Positions 12,171 through 30,807 of a DNA stretch of 64,000 nucleotides are shown here, piece by piece. This stretch comes from Anoplopoma fimbria. Its lineage: Eukaryota > Chordata > Actinopteri > Perciformes > Anoplopomatidae. The stretch's first letter is position 1, and each line of letters opens with the position of its first letter. The translations under genes and the position numbers were made by a program. Under the pieces are notes generated by a model. The model made no database searches, had not been told where the DNA came from, and saw only the letters and a program-made list of their open reading frames with translations. The stretch spans positions 10,967,077 to 11,031,076 of the forward strand of contig NC_072452.1 in NCBI RefSeq assembly GCF_027596085.1, read 5' to 3'.

Positions 12171-13857
12171 TCAGTTCTTCTTTGGCACTGAGGGAGGAGA
12201 CTCCACCAGCTTGTTGTGAACATGCATCATCCCTAAAGAAAGGGAAAGAATTTGCATATTTTCTGTGATTAGTGCCTTCATTGCAAATATTCAGGCTTAA
12301 TTTCGATTTATTAAAAGTGAAATGTAGGAGTTTAGGCTTTGTAACTCTTTTCAGACTCACCTTTGAAATACTTTACAGTTTTGACCCGCAGTTCCAGGGT
12401 GGCGTCTTCATCACATACAAAAACTGTCTGCGGGTGCTGCTGAAAGGCAGACACTGTCCACATGTGATTCACACCTTCCTCTATAGCTTTGTATAAAGCA
12501 AATGCCTTGTGTGCTCCAGTGATGAGAATCATGACCTGAGAAGAAACGGAAAATGTGACCTGTGGCCTCTGTGATTGAGCAAGAGCAACCTGCAAATGTT
12601 TTTTTTTGTTTTGTTGCATCATTAGGAAGATTACAAGGTTATTGATCAACGCACAATGTTTGTTCCTAACAAATGGTATATTTTATCATCTAAGCTTTTA
12701 ACCTCTTTTGCGTCCATGACTGTGCCCACTCCCACAGTCAGTGCCATGGTGGGCACCTTTGAGAGATCTCCGTCAAAGAACCGAGCATTAGCCACGATAG
12801 TGTCCTTTGCCAGGGTCTTCACCCTAGTCCTGGAAACCAGGCTTGATCCAGGTTCATTGAAGGCAATGTGGCCGTCTGGTCCAATACCTGACAGGATAGG
12901 AAGAGTATTTTAAATATCTATCGTTGCTGCAAAATCTCTGGATACCAGAATGGGAAATCTGAAATGTGCAGTTGGTTATGGCATATTCATGATCAGCACT
13001 GTGACCTCCTGACCTCCGACAAAGAGCTCGATCCCCCCAGCAGCTGTTATCTTTTCCTCAAAGGCCGCACACTCTGCTTGCAGGTCAGCAGCGTTGCCAT
13101 CAAGGATGTGGGTGTTCTCTGCTTTTATGTCTATGTGCTTGAAGAAGTGATTCCACATGAAGGAGTGGTAGCTCTCAGGGTGATCTCTGGGAAGTCCTAT
13201 ACGGGATTTGATGGCAGTTTCTTATGCAAGATCACTGCTTTAAGTAGTACTTTAATGTGTAAGCATAATATGTGTTGAGAAAGAACGACAAAGACTTACC
13301 TACATATTCATCCATGTTGAAAGTTTTTACATACTGGAATGAGATTTGGCCCATCTTGTAGTACTCTATTAGTTTCTTATAACAACCCATGGGGGTGCTT
13401 CCTGAAGACAGGGAAAAGCTTATAAAGCAAAAATAACAGAGTGGAAAAGTACTTTATTTGTGTCGGCATCGGTATTTCAGTCTTTCAGTGTTCTTTCACC
13501 ACATTTATGCGATGGTTGTACTGCCTTTTTGCAATATATAGCGTTTACATGCAATACAAATATTATTTATTGTTTAATCTAGACAATCTAAAACACTGGA
13601 GAACATGTTCATGCAACACTATTTTGTATTTCTGCAAGAATATAAGTACTTTTACTTTTTATACAAGCAAATTTAATAAAGTAAATGCTTAACCAATAAA
13701 CCCAGCCATATGGGGTTGCCAGGTCCTACTCACCTGTGGGAAGCCCCAGGGTGAAGTATCTGTCCGGACCAGGTCTGAACAACAAGATCTTGTTTCTAAT
13801 GTACTTTGCAGCCCACTCACTGGCCTGGTCGTACTCATTGAGGATAATAAGCTTCAT
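12171..13857 (-). CDS. gnpda1: Glucosamine-6-phosphate deaminase (isomerase), six coding exons
   Basis: Exons in transcript order are 13857-13734, 13401-13300, 13196-13014, 12887-12703, 12535-12361 and 12232-12171, giving 276 residues. The enzyme converts glucosamine 6-phosphate to fructose 6-phosphate and ammonia in the cytosol, feeding amino sugars into glycolysis. The catalytic features are intact: Asp72 in FNMDEYVG, and Asp141 and His143 in [17 protein letters not shown]. The end reads [20 protein letters not shown]. An acceptor 4 bases before the ATG (13862/13861) and a donor at 14116/14115 indicate one 5' untranslated exon. Intron 4 has an unusual donor, GTTAAA. The length equals human GNPDA2 (276) rather than GNPDA1 (289), but the neighbour ndfip1 supports gnpda1. 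Confidence 0.93.
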
Positions 13858-14115
13858 GTTCCTGGAAAATAAAAGAAGAAATGAGGAACTGGTTGCTTGT
13901 CTGAAGGAGTTCAACCTCGAAGTGACACCGGAAAAAAACACACCTAAATCAGACTTTAGACTGGTGAAGGTAATTAAACCATCCAGAGACAGTAAAATGA
14001 AGTCACTGGTATTTCAACAAGCTTCCAAAAAGTAAACTTTGTGACAACTTTTACTGCAGCATAATTGGCCTAAAAACACAGAACCAGAATAATAACATAA
14101 TTGTTTGCACTGTAC

Positions 14116-14260
14116 CTTGGTTGACGTAACGTTATCTAAAGCTTTTCACTCGCAGAAGACTGAATGGATCATGTGACTGTGGGATGCAGAGCGACCAAAG
14201 CGGAAGTGACGTGTACAGAGCTTCCGCTAATGCTAGCTAGTGAGCTAACGCTAGCTAAGA
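14116..14260 (-). promoter_or_regulatory. gnpda1 first untranslated exon and promoter with ETS/CRE composite
   Basis: A minus-strand donor (CCAAG|GTACAG) at 14116 ends a likely noncoding first exon. About 90 bp upstream is CGGAAGTGACGT at 14201-14212, an ETS core fused to a CRE-like half site, common in housekeeping promoters. Next to it is a GCTAGC/GCTAAC-rich patch at 14225-14270. Exact start sites are unknown. Confidence 0.5.
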
Positions 14261-14269
14261 AGCTAGTTT

Positions 14270-15017
14270 GAGTTGAGCAATGAAAGCTCAGTCCCTTATT
14301 CATAATTACGCTATAAATATATACTATATATATATATACACACACATAAGATATTATATAAGATATTTTTTACGAAAATTAGACACCAGCAGAATATTAA
14401 CTGTGGTTGCTAAGCGACATATTAAACCCTAATGAAACCAAGATTTGTACCAATGTTTGTTTAAAAGCAGAATTATTTATGAGATGTTGAGTCTAAAAAC
14501 ACATCAAAATCAGTCAGTAGTTTAATGTGCATTGTAAATTTCTGCTCATGCCATCAAACCCTCCAAATTCCCAGAAATATGACCAAGGACATGACCTGTG
14601 TCCTCAATGGTAGTGGGGCAGAAGCAATGCCTTTGAGAAGCCTTGGGGATATTTGCCCAAAGAAAGATGGTACAAGTGATTTTCAATAACTTTATTAAAA
14701 CCATATTGTGACACAGACAAGAACAGTTACAGGGCACACAACAGAAATAAATACCATTATGTGTACAGCGCTCATTGTCAAACAGGTTTATTGCGGCTGG
14801 CTTTTGATTTATGTCATCCAGAAAGAGAGAGGGCATGCTATGTCATCAGACAGAGTTACCGCCAGGAGCTGGGCTCAGTGTGCTAATCACCCTGCCTGCT
14901 TTTAACTGAAGTGCAGTTCCTGAAACATTTTACCTGCTCTGATATACACCCTGGCTGCATCTCAATCTGAAACCACCAGCTCCCGGTCAGCTTTGCTTAG
15001 CGGGGCGTTGGGCTACT
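14270..15017 (-). other. Intergenic sequence and hspa4 3' untranslated region
   Basis: About 300 bases upstream of the stop codon's far side, TTTATT near 14689-14694 reads AATAAA on the minus strand and is the likely hspa4 poly(A) signal, giving a 3' UTR of some 330 bases. The remaining AT-rich DNA up to the gnpda1 promoter holds no gene. Confidence 0.6.
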
Positions 15018-22010
<6,993 letters not shown>

Positions 22011-22040
22011 ACCGCAACAGCAGCTTTAGATATGTTATAT

Positions 22041-22216
22041 TACATTAGTCATTACATTACATTACAGTCATTTCATTACATTACATTACATTACATTTCA
22101 TTTCATTACATTACATTACATTACAGTCATTTCATTACATTACAGTCATTACATTACATTTCATTACAGTCATTTAGCAGATGCTTTCATCCAAAGCGAC
22201 TTACAATAAGTGTATT
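22041..22216. repeat. ATTAC-rich simple repeat joined to a dispersed repeat end (copy 1)
   Basis: About 120 bases of imperfect CATTA/CATTT pentamers lead into CATTTAGCAGATGCTTTCAT and CCAAAGCGACTTACAATAAG. The latter is a short dispersed sequence found twice more in the window (23023 and 25950). I recall this sequence as very common in teleost genomes, but I do not assign a family. Confidence 0.75.
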
Positions 22217-22222
22217 GAGTAG

Positions 22223-23500
22223 TAATGATTTCCAGCATTTAAGTTAAATATCATTATTATTGAATGAATTACCTATAAATTAATTACCTTCATGTATCTA
22301 TAATCACACTTTCCCCCCCAAAAAATCTATATACTATATCAATTATTTGACCCACCACCACCCAAAAAACCCTCGTCCTCTACTATTATTCCAACTACTG
22401 CAGATAATTGCAAATGCTTACTGCCACTTGCCTCATACATTTGATGTCACCAATAATGATTTCCAGCATTTAAGTTGAATATCATTATTATTGAATGAAT
22501 TACCTATAAATTAATTACCTTCATTTATCTATAATCACACTTTCCCCCAAAAAAATTCTATATACTAAACTATATACTATATCAATTCTTTGACCCACCA
22601 CCACCCAAAAAACCCTCGTCCTCTACTATTATTCCAACTACTGTAGATAATTGCAAATGCTTACTGCCACTTGCCACATACATTTGATGTATTAGATACC
22701 TTCCAGTTTCTCACCAATAATGATTTCCAGCATTTAAGTTAAATATCATTACCGAAATTACCTTCATTTATCACTTTAGCATGTCAGAAAATAGTGAAAA
22801 AATCCTCATCACTCTTTCCCAAATTCCAAGGTGCTCTCCTATTTTTTTCCCACCCACTGTCCAAGACCGAACAATATTAAATTCACAAAAAAAATATAAA
22901 CAGATAAGAAGCAAAAATCATCACTTTGGAGATGTTAGAACTACCAATCATTACCATTTTTTCTTGATAAATGACTTAGCAATAATCAAAACTGTAGTCT
23001 CCTTAATTCTCTGTTGATTGACTACATTACATTACAGTCGTTTAGCAGACGCTTTTATCCAAAGCGACTTACAATAAGTGTATTCAACATAGGTATTCAA
23101 GAGAACTACTAGTCACCAGAAGTCATAAGTGCATCTCCTTTCTTAAACAAGCATCTAAGAGCATAAACCAGAGCAAAAGTGCAGGAACAAACTAATACGA
23201 ATGCAATAAGTGTTAAGAGGAAGGCTCAGGGTAGTACTCGAAATGTAATGTACACAAAGTAACTATATCAATTCTTTGATATAGTTATAATTGCAAATGC
23301 TTACTGCCACTTGCCTCATCGTCTTCAGTGTGATTTGATTTATTAGATACCTTCCAGTTTCTCACCAATAATGATTTCCAGCATTTAAGTTGAATATCAT
23401 TGCCGAAATTACTTTCATTTATCACTTAAGTCTTTAGCATGTCAGAAAATAGTGAAAAAATGTCATTCTTAATTCTCTGTTGATTGACTAGTTACATCAG
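22223..23500. repeat. Array of four diverged tandem units, interrupted by a dispersed repeat
   Basis: The phrase TAATGATTTCCAGCATTTAA recurs at 22223, 22454, 22718 and 23369. Units one and two are about 231 and 264 bases and share TGACCCACCACCACC, CCTCGTCCTCTACTATT and TTGCAAATGCTTACTGCCAC. Between units three and four the spacing grows to 651 bases, because the dispersed element at 23023 has inserted. Both sides of that insertion carry the shared AATTCTCTGTTGATTGACTA or its neighbours. No coding potential is seen. Confidence 0.8.
23023..23173. mobile_element. Dispersed short repeat, copy 2
   Basis: This starts with CATTACATTACAGTCGTTTA and ends near CATAAACCAGAG. It is almost identical over some 145 bases to the copy at 25950-26096 and shares its first 50 bases with 22161-22216. 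It interrupts the tandem array. The family is unassigned; no coding frame is present. Confidence 0.7.
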
Positions 23501-23636
23501 CAATAAATGTGCATTATAACGTGTAAAAAAAACGAGCATTCATTTGACACCAACATTTAATGAACATTAACCCAATCAAAAAGGAGATGGCTGAATTAAA
23601 TCACTCAAGACTGAAATCACATAAATATCATATTTT

Positions 23637-23642
23637 TTTTAT
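23637..23642 (-). terminator. uqcrq poly(A) signal
   Basis: This reads AATAAA on the minus strand, 57 bases past the uqcrq stop codon. That is a typical distance for a short 3' UTR. Confidence 0.7.
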
Positions 23643-23698
23643 TGGTCAAACATACAGCTGGAATTAATAGGGCAGCTTTCATAAAGGGTGTGAGGAGT

Positions 23699-24731
23699 TC
23701 ATTCGTCGTTCTCAAAGTCAGCTGGATTCTTCTTCTTGCCCTGCTCATGGACACCGTTTCCCCAGGTGTATGTCAGGTACATGATGGTCATTGCTGCAAC
23801 AGCAAGATTATAAAACAGATTAGCACCAGGAGCATCCCTCTATATTTAAATGAGTTTAGCCACACCTTGCTTGGCAATAAAGGCTATGAGTAAAATCGTT
23901 AAACAAATTGGTAAATATCATATAATCCCTGCAGAGATCCTGAAAAACAAGCAATATAAATCACATTTATATTCTAAACAGACACATTGTATACAGTACG
24001 AAAAAAACATTAAAAAAATGCTCAGCTATTTTTGCCTTCAACTATGACTCATTCAAACCACAGCAGGAGTTGGGGTCAAAGCAGATAACAGGCCTATCAT
24101 ATGACTTGGCCCCAGCCCAACACCCAGTCACTTGCTATAATGACGGTACATGATTTTTGCATTAATTGAATATAGGATTGTATCCAAATCATCCACTCCA
24201 ACCTGAGAACTAAAAAAACTTTGCTATTCTACCCCATTTTAGTCTAACATGTTTAGTGGTTTAAGAAAATTGTAACTACCGATGAAATATGTAAAGTCAA
24301 AATAATCATAACATCTTGCGACAGTTTATTCAAAAATAAAAAGCCATTTAGGCTGACTCAGTGTTGTGCACATTTCTTGCCATTTAAATCTAGATATCTC
24401 AAGCATACTTTTGTTTCATGTTCTTGTTATTTATAATAATATTAGGGTTTGTTTTTTTTACTTTCTTGTTGACATCATGAGATAGTGTAAAATATTTCAA
24501 TAAACAATACAGAAGTGTATCACTACTGCCTCCTAATGTAAAATAAAGATCAACTGAATAGAAACGTAAAAACTCACGGGGGGCAACTTTGAAGAAAGAG
24601 GTTGTGAACCGTCTCCACACATTGGGGATTCCCTTGGAGAAGTAGTTGGGGAAGGCCCTCTGCTCAAAGGGGGACAGACTGTATGTAATTACATGCCTGA
24701 CCTTGGCCAAGTCTCCGAAGTGGCGGCCCAT
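23699..24731 (-). CDS. uqcrq: Ubiquinol-cytochrome c reductase subunit VII (QCR8 homologue)
   Basis: Coding exons 24731-24578 and 23793-23699 join to exactly 82 residues, the human length. The protein is a small inner-membrane subunit of mitochondrial complex III that packs against cytochrome b. The N-terminus [20 protein letters not shown], the core [20 protein letters not shown], one hydrophobic helix around [14 protein letters not shown] and the polar tail [12 protein letters not shown] fit the family throughout. An acceptor 18 bases before the ATG (24750/24749) and a donor at 25700/25699 mark a noncoding first exon, a layout with a CpG-rich start near 25.7 kb. It is transcribed in the same direction as gdf9, unlike the head-to-head pair in mammals. 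Confidence 0.95.
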
Positions 24732-24749
24732 GTTAACGAGAGAGCTGAC

Positions 24750-25699
24750 CTGAAATGACAGGAAGACATTCACTAAAGGTAATTCACCACAGCACCGAAT
24801 GAAAACAGTCAAAGTTGATGGACACGTTTTTCCTGATGTCGAATTCTTAATGTTAAGTTGTCGGGCTGTTTTTTTGCTACCGTTTATATTCTTATGATGC
24901 AAATGAAAAATAAATGTACTACAGGAATGCGATACTGTTTTTGTTTGGTTAATGTTGTCGTTTGATCACTGTGTTGCATAATGACAATAAATAATCTTTG
25001 AATTCTACAATCAAATAGTTGTATCATGACACTCTCACAGCATCTTGGTAGAATGAGGCACAATTATGTTTAGTGTATCGTAGTATTTAAAAAAATAACA
25101 ATTTAGTGCAACTGTTTAATAAAAAAACACTTAATTTGCAGCTTAACTATTTGGGCTAATAAACACATTTAGAATATAACAAAGGGTTTCACTGTTTTCA
25201 TACAGAACTGAGTGACTTTCTTTGACATTGCCTTTTTAACAATGATATTTGGGGTTTCTTCTCTTTCCATGCATGCTGTATATTAAGTGATCACAAGCAT
25301 TTGTGTTGAATTAATCTCAAGTTATATTAGATTTACTATATTACAGTAAGATTAAATAAATCTGTAACTTTACTATAAGCCTAATAAAGTTTATCATAAA
25401 AGCTGCCAAGCATAAATTGTAAGAAACACCAATTCATGCATCAGAGTATCTAAAGGCATGATAGCTGAAGGTTAGCATCGGTGGCTAACGTTAGCTCCCA
25501 GTAGGCTAAGGTTAGCTGCTAACGTTAGCTGCTAAGGTCCTTGAAACGCTTCCTCGGACGTTAACCTCGCCGTTCAGTCAAAATAGCAACAAACTTAAGT
25601 CACTTTTCCTACAATAAACCAGATAAACTCCACACAAACACGTTTATAAAAGCGAATGAGTCCAAACTACCCTGTTAAAATGGTGACATTGAAGCTTAC
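24750..25699 (-). other. uqcrq intron 1 (within the 5' UTR)
   Basis: This AT-rich intron contains, near its 5' end at 25478-25545, a cluster of GTTAGC, GCTAAC and AACGTTAGC words. No gene or RNA is recognised. Confidence 0.6.
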
Positions 25700-25810
25700 C
25701 GTGCTGTTTCAAAACAATCTACCGGTGAAGGTCCGCAGTGCTTCCCTTTTATGCAGGCACCGGTTGGCTGCCTACACTGAGGGCCTTACTGCCCCCTGGC
25801 GGCCTGGAGG
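25700..25810 (-). promoter_or_regulatory. uqcrq first exon and promoter with CTCF-type motif
   Basis: The donor at 25700/25699 fixes the 3' edge of the noncoding first exon. Upstream, 25789-25802 reads CCGCCAGGGGGCAG on the minus strand, one mismatch from the CTCF consensus. The start site is inferred only. Confidence 0.5.
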
Positions 25811-25949
25811 TGTGGTCGTGATAAACATAGTGAGCCAGTGATCAGAGGTTGACATTGGTGAAAAGGGGAAGGCCACAGAAATCCTGAGGGTTTTTTTCTG
25901 CAGCTGGACCCAACATGTGGCTTTTTATTATGAGAAACACTTCTGTTTG

Positions 25950-26096
25950 CATTACATTAGTCATTTAGCAGACGCTTTTATCCAAAGCGACTTATAATAA
26001 GTGTATTCAACATAGGTATTCAAGAGAACTACTAGTCACCAGAAGTCATAAGTGCATCTCCTTTCTTAAACAAGCATCTAAGAGCATAAACCAGAG
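25950..26096. mobile_element. Dispersed short repeat, copy 3
   Basis: This copy matches 23023-23173 nearly base for base, including CATTTAGCAGACGCTTTTAT and AACTACTAGTCACCAGAAGT. It diverges abruptly after CATAAACCAGAG, which marks the element's shared right limit. It is non-coding. Confidence 0.7.
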
Positions 26097-27319
26097 TCCC
26101 ACTCTCTCCTGTGATGGGAGTCCTTCACACTCTTACAGAGAGTGGAGTCTGTGCATAGCGTGATGTGGCAGCAAAACTATTTAGACTGAACACTTCATTG
26201 CAAGAATCTAAATCTTGCTCCAAGGTGCGTAATCATTTCCCCCATGTTTAGCTGCCACCTCCCTCTGGAACTCTCTCCCCAAACACATCCGAGACTGCAA
26301 TGATCAAATCAGAAATCAAAACTTGCATCTTCAAAACTGCTTTTAATGTCTGACTAATGCTGTGTGTTTTAAGTTTTTAGTGTGTAGCTTTTAATGCTGA
26401 TTTTAAATGTCTGTAAGCATCTTTGAGTACTTTGAAAAGCGCTCTATAAATAAAATGTATTATTATTAATGAACATTCACAACCAGCTGTATGCAGACAA
26501 CATTTATGCATGTTGTTGTTTTTATTTTCCAACTTTTCAGACAGTCTACATATTTTTACCATTTTGAATATCCCTAAACTGAGCACAGACACACAGTGAA
26601 TTCATTCAATTTGCATAAATAGACAAGTGATGCAATTAGTCACATTCAACTAGTACAAATTCATACGTATGCAGTCATGCAGTGACCAGAAGTAATAAAC
26701 ACACACTGAAACCTTGACAACTTTCATTCTGGACATTATGAAGTCAGCTGCCATTCAGACAGTTGTCTCTAATCCCCAGGAATAAAACGATATGTAAAAG
26801 GTTTGATAAGAGTTTGTGACTGCTTTTTCATCTTTTTGTCCAGAACAGGGCTACTTAAAACTTGGCAATTGTGTTAAATTAAATAATAATGACAGACCAG
26901 CCACCCAAAATAAGTTAACAAAAATACAACTTAAAAAAAATATACAAAATCATACAACACTCATTTTTCTTCTTCAAGTGTGTCATATTCAATACTATGT
27001 TGCAAACAGTAAGTTGGATGCATTGGCACCCTTTCTTGTCTCGCCTTAACAAAAAGGAAATAAATGCCATCTTTCCACATTTTTCACTAGGATAAAATAC
27101 TTTTTGTTTAAGTAAACACACTTGATTAAGTAAACACACCTGCTGCAGATCAAACTTCATGCGCAACGATTTTATAAATTCATGAAATTACTGAGCCTGG
27201 TCAGAATATCCAATACTTGGATAGAGTTCACCTGTGATGACAGTTGAGGAGGGTTGTGGTGATGTTCTATTCAGCCTGTAAAGTAGAAGGAAAAAAACAC
27301 TGACATGTTGGAAGCTGGC
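26097..27319. other. Intergenic sequence downstream of gdf9
   Basis: This AT-rich stretch between the uqcrq promoter side and the gdf9 stop includes the gdf9 3' UTR. The fragment 26220-26460 (CTGCCACCTCCCTCTGGAAC ... CGCTCTATAAATAAA) looks like an old dispersed-repeat remnant, perhaps the tail of a retroelement, but I could not name it. No gene is supported. Confidence 0.5.
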
Positions 27320-29759
27320 TTAGCGACATGTGCATCTGGTGGCAACCATGTCTTCAAACTCCTTGTAGACATAGGAGCCATCCTCTTCAAAGATCATGAC
27401 ACTCAGGGGGCTGTATTGCGAGGGAATGCACGAGGGCCTGGGCACAGAGGAGTCAAGCTTCTCATAGATGATGGTTTGCACCATGGTATGGACAGGTGAG
27501 CCGTAGATGAAGCCCATGGTCCTCGGGCATATGCCTCGGCAGTACCTGGGGTTGTACTTCGGTGGGAAAACAATCCAGTGATCCAGTTTGAGCTGGCTGA
27601 ATCGCACCCTGAAGTCAAACAAGTCACAGTCGCTTGTCTGGAATTCAGAGCTTGGAAGAAGCTCCGGCAGGCGGATGTCCAGACCTTTATCGCCCTGTTT
27701 GCTCTTATGAGATTCCCTCTTCCATCTCCTCTTCCGGCCGATCCTCTGCTCTCGTTTGAAGACTATCTGCTTGTGAAATTTGTTTGCCGCAGCGGCTGAC
27801 CTTTCACCTTTTTTGGAATTGACTAGAAACCTCTGGTGGGCGATTTTGCTGGTGTCATTGAGGTAAAGAAGCAGAAGAGGGGACCTCGGGGTGAACTTCA
27901 GTGGGGCTTTGCGCCCATCACCATTGGCTCTCTGTTCCTCTGGGCAGGTGACATTGATGAGCAGGTGTACATTCTTCTTCTGAAACTTTAAGAGAGGCCG
28001 GAGAAAGGAGGTGACGTCGACCTCCACCCAGTTCCTCCTGCTCTCCGCATCTGTGCTGACTGTGAAGTTCACAGCGTGGTGGACCCGAGGACACAGCTGA
28101 CACTGGTTTGAGTGCTCCTGCTCCCCAAGACTCAGGTAGCATTTAGAGTTGACAGGTGCTGCATGGTCAAAATTGTACAGCAGGGCCGACTTCAGAAGCT
28201 GTTCTTTTCTTCTTACTTGATCAAGGCTGTAGGAAAGATCCTGCATAAAGTTATCTGAAGGAGAAAAAGAGAAAACATAAATGCACTTTGTTACCATTAT
28301 ACATCAGTCAAACAAATGTCTGTGTGCTCATGATTACACTAAATTTCAATAATCCTGAATAAAAAATGTCCTTATTGTACATAAGCCTGTTTAAGTGCAC
28401 AATGTCACTGATGCCTTTACAACATGACACATGCGTTTTAAGGGAGATGCCACAGGAAAAATGCAATTTTTGGATCAAATTGGTCCGTTTGGAGACACCA
28501 CAAACCTCCTCAACTATTTTTTCCCCATGTTCAAAAGCACGATTAACACAGAAAAACTGCATAAAACAGATAACATATTTAGGTATCTGCTTAGAATTTC
28601 ATATACTGCAATCAAGTTTTACAAGGTTTTTTTTTAAACGGTGTTTCTTCATTACTAGAGTTTCGGAAACTACATTTTTAACAAACACACAGATTTGCTC
28701 AATTTAGAAATATTTGTCCAATTTCCATGCAGTAATGAAATATTAGATATCACAGTCATGAAACAAACCGTTGCACTTGCCATAGGGCTGAAAATAGCAT
28801 CCTGTTAATCCAAGAGATTTACTCAAAACCATTAAAAGGTCCAAAAGACAAGCAGCTCTTGGTTTGAGTACTGTATTGTCCTTCATACACAGCACAAAAT
28901 AATTCAGTCTGGCACCCTAGAAATATATGATTGTATTATCACCTCACTAATGACGAGATGAAAAATGTTGTTGTGACCTTGTTGATGTTGACTCTCCTTC
29001 CACTTCTACAGCATCTAAGTTTAAGTAGTAAATCCCAGACCTTACATTGCAACTTCATTACAAACACCACCAGAAAACACTGGATTTTCTGAATTTAGAC
29101 ACGGAGCCCCAAATCAGAGCCATATACTTAATGCAGGACCATTCTTAGTTTATATTCTTCTTAAATGGTGCAATGAACCTTACAAATATGCAGTTAATTG
29201 TATGACCCAACCATTCAAAGCACAGTGGAGCTGGAGGTCTGGGACCATTGAGCAGTTGGTAATACAGCTTTGTCCTGCACAACAACTTTGAAATGGTGAC
29301 CCGTGGACCAAGTTACTCTCTGCCTTTATTCATTGCTTACTTTTGTTTCTCTCTGATATTATATAATGGTATTTCTTGCTCACCTTTATTACTTCGTTCA
29401 AGACATTCATCTTGAGGCTTGATCAGTCGGACTGTGTTGTAGATTTTATTCCCGTCCAAACTCCTCTGCACCCTGGAGGACTTCTTGTAAACCTCCGTGA
29501 GATATGTCATGTACCTGTGCTCGGGTTTCCTCTGTTTTTTCAGTCCTGGGTTCCACCTCGACCCTCCGTGCTGTGACAGGGCCTTGAGCAGCGGGGAGAA
29601 GATGCTGCCGTACGGGTAGGTGAAGCCTCCCAGGCTGTGCAGCGCATTGGAGGCAGCCAGAGAAGCTGGGACCAGCGGGCAGCCGCAGGTGATCAGCAGC
29701 AGAAAGGAAATCGTGCGAAAAAAACGAAGGACAGCTGACATCAGCATTTGTTTTTCCAT
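27320..29759 (-). CDS. gdf9: Growth differentiation factor 9, oocyte TGF-beta ligand
   Basis: Two exons, 29759-29384 and 28254-27320, join to 436 residues. GDF9 is secreted by the oocyte and drives granulosa-cell SMAD2/3 signalling. A hydrophobic signal lies near residues 10-35. Basic cleavage sites RKRR (299-302) and RWKR (302-305) precede a mature domain of about 131-134 residues. The mature region carries SQLKLDHWIVFPPKYNPRYC, GSPVHTMVQ, IIYEKLDSSVPRPSC and ends TRCTCR, all diagnostic of GDF9. Six, not seven, cystine-knot cysteines are present: the usual CC is a single Cys in RPSCIPS. This is normal for GDF9, whose dimers are not disulfide linked. The single intron, phase 1 within the prodomain, also matches the family. 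Confidence 0.96.
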
Positions 29760-29830
29760 GATAAATAACGAAACCAGGCCAAACTTAGAGAGAGCCTCCG
29801 CTGAGAGCTCGAGGTAAACAGGACCGCAAG

Positions 29831-29862
29831 CACGTGTTGCTGCTGATCAACATGCGCAGGTG
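29831..29862 (-). promoter_or_regulatory. Two E-boxes just upstream of gdf9
   Basis: CACGTG lies at 29831-29836 and CAGGTG at 29857-29862, about 70-100 bp before the gdf9 ATG. E-boxes bound by bHLH factors such as FIGLA are known in oocyte gene promoters. The link here is inferred from position only. Confidence 0.35.
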
Positions 29863-30548
29863 TTTGCAATCAACGCTCCCACTCATTTCTCAGGTAAAGA
29901 GACAGAATTTATAACTTAATGATATCACATTCCACAAAGTCCGTTTTAAAGTTATTTTAAAAAAAAGTGTAGCTTAATCAGGTTTAGTGTATTTTGGATA
30001 CAGGAATGTCATTTGATATTTAAAGTATTGTTGCCACTTTAATGTACATCTCGACATAATTAGATTAAACTTGAAAAAATATTTTTTTTTCCTGCACCAA
30101 CATATTTTTACACGCATAGATGCACACAAAATGCACAGCAGTGTGCAGGATTCCGAGTCATGGCCTTCAAAAAAAATAAGGACCTTTATTTAGTCAGAGT
30201 TTGCGCTTTATTTTGAAGATCAACGTCTGGTGCTATTCAGAGTAATGCTACCTCAATTTAACCGCATAAAGCAATACAAACTAAGTTCAGACTAACGTTA
30301 TAGCTACACTTTACTACCGCTGACATAATGTATAACTCAACAGGGACCAACAGTTTAGGGAAAATAGACTATTGCATTGCTAAAGGAATATTATTTGTCC
30401 CAGGGTTATGATTTCAAACCACATGTGCAAGATTGGCTCACAAGCAGGTAACATAATGACATAGTTGTAGATTTATAGAAAATAACATACTCAACAATGT
30501 TCATTGTTGAAAAATGACTGAAGCATATAGCTGCTGTACAGCTGCTGA

Positions 30549-30562
30549 CCACTAGAGGGCAG
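30549..30562 (+). promoter_or_regulatory. CTCF-type motif, forward
   Basis: CCACTAGAGGGCAG fits the 14-base CTCF core consensus CCASYAGRKGGCRS at every position. It faces the reverse motif at 30794. Confidence 0.6.
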
Positions 30563-30793
30563 ACATTAGAGTCACCATTTTTTTTCTCAAGCTGATATAA
30601 CAAATATCTTACTTAAACTGTCAACTTTTGTAATCTTATAACACTTTCAACATTTCAATATGGGCACGTTAGAATAAGGTTACCAATATAGGCTTTCTAA
30701 CCCCATGAAAAAGTTGTTTCAATTCCATATAAATCCGGTTTGCATAACTACTTCAGTGACCATTTAAACTGTTAATGATAATATTAGCAAGCC

Positions 30794-30807
30794 CTGCCCT
30801 CTACTGG
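30794..30807 (-). promoter_or_regulatory. CTCF-type motif, reverse
   Basis: CTGCCCTCTACTGG is the reverse complement of CCAGTAGAGGGCAG, again a full match to the CTCF core consensus. With 30549 it forms a convergent pair 231 bases apart. Confidence 0.6.

Noticed and set aside
22041..22170. CRISPR-like regular repeats
   Set aside because: The ATTAC pentamers are a simple sequence repeat without spacers, and this is an animal genome.
24399..24902. 167-codon minus-strand frame around uqcrq exon 2
   Set aside because: Only its middle, from the ATG at 24731 to the donor at 24578, is real coding sequence; the ends are intron read-through.
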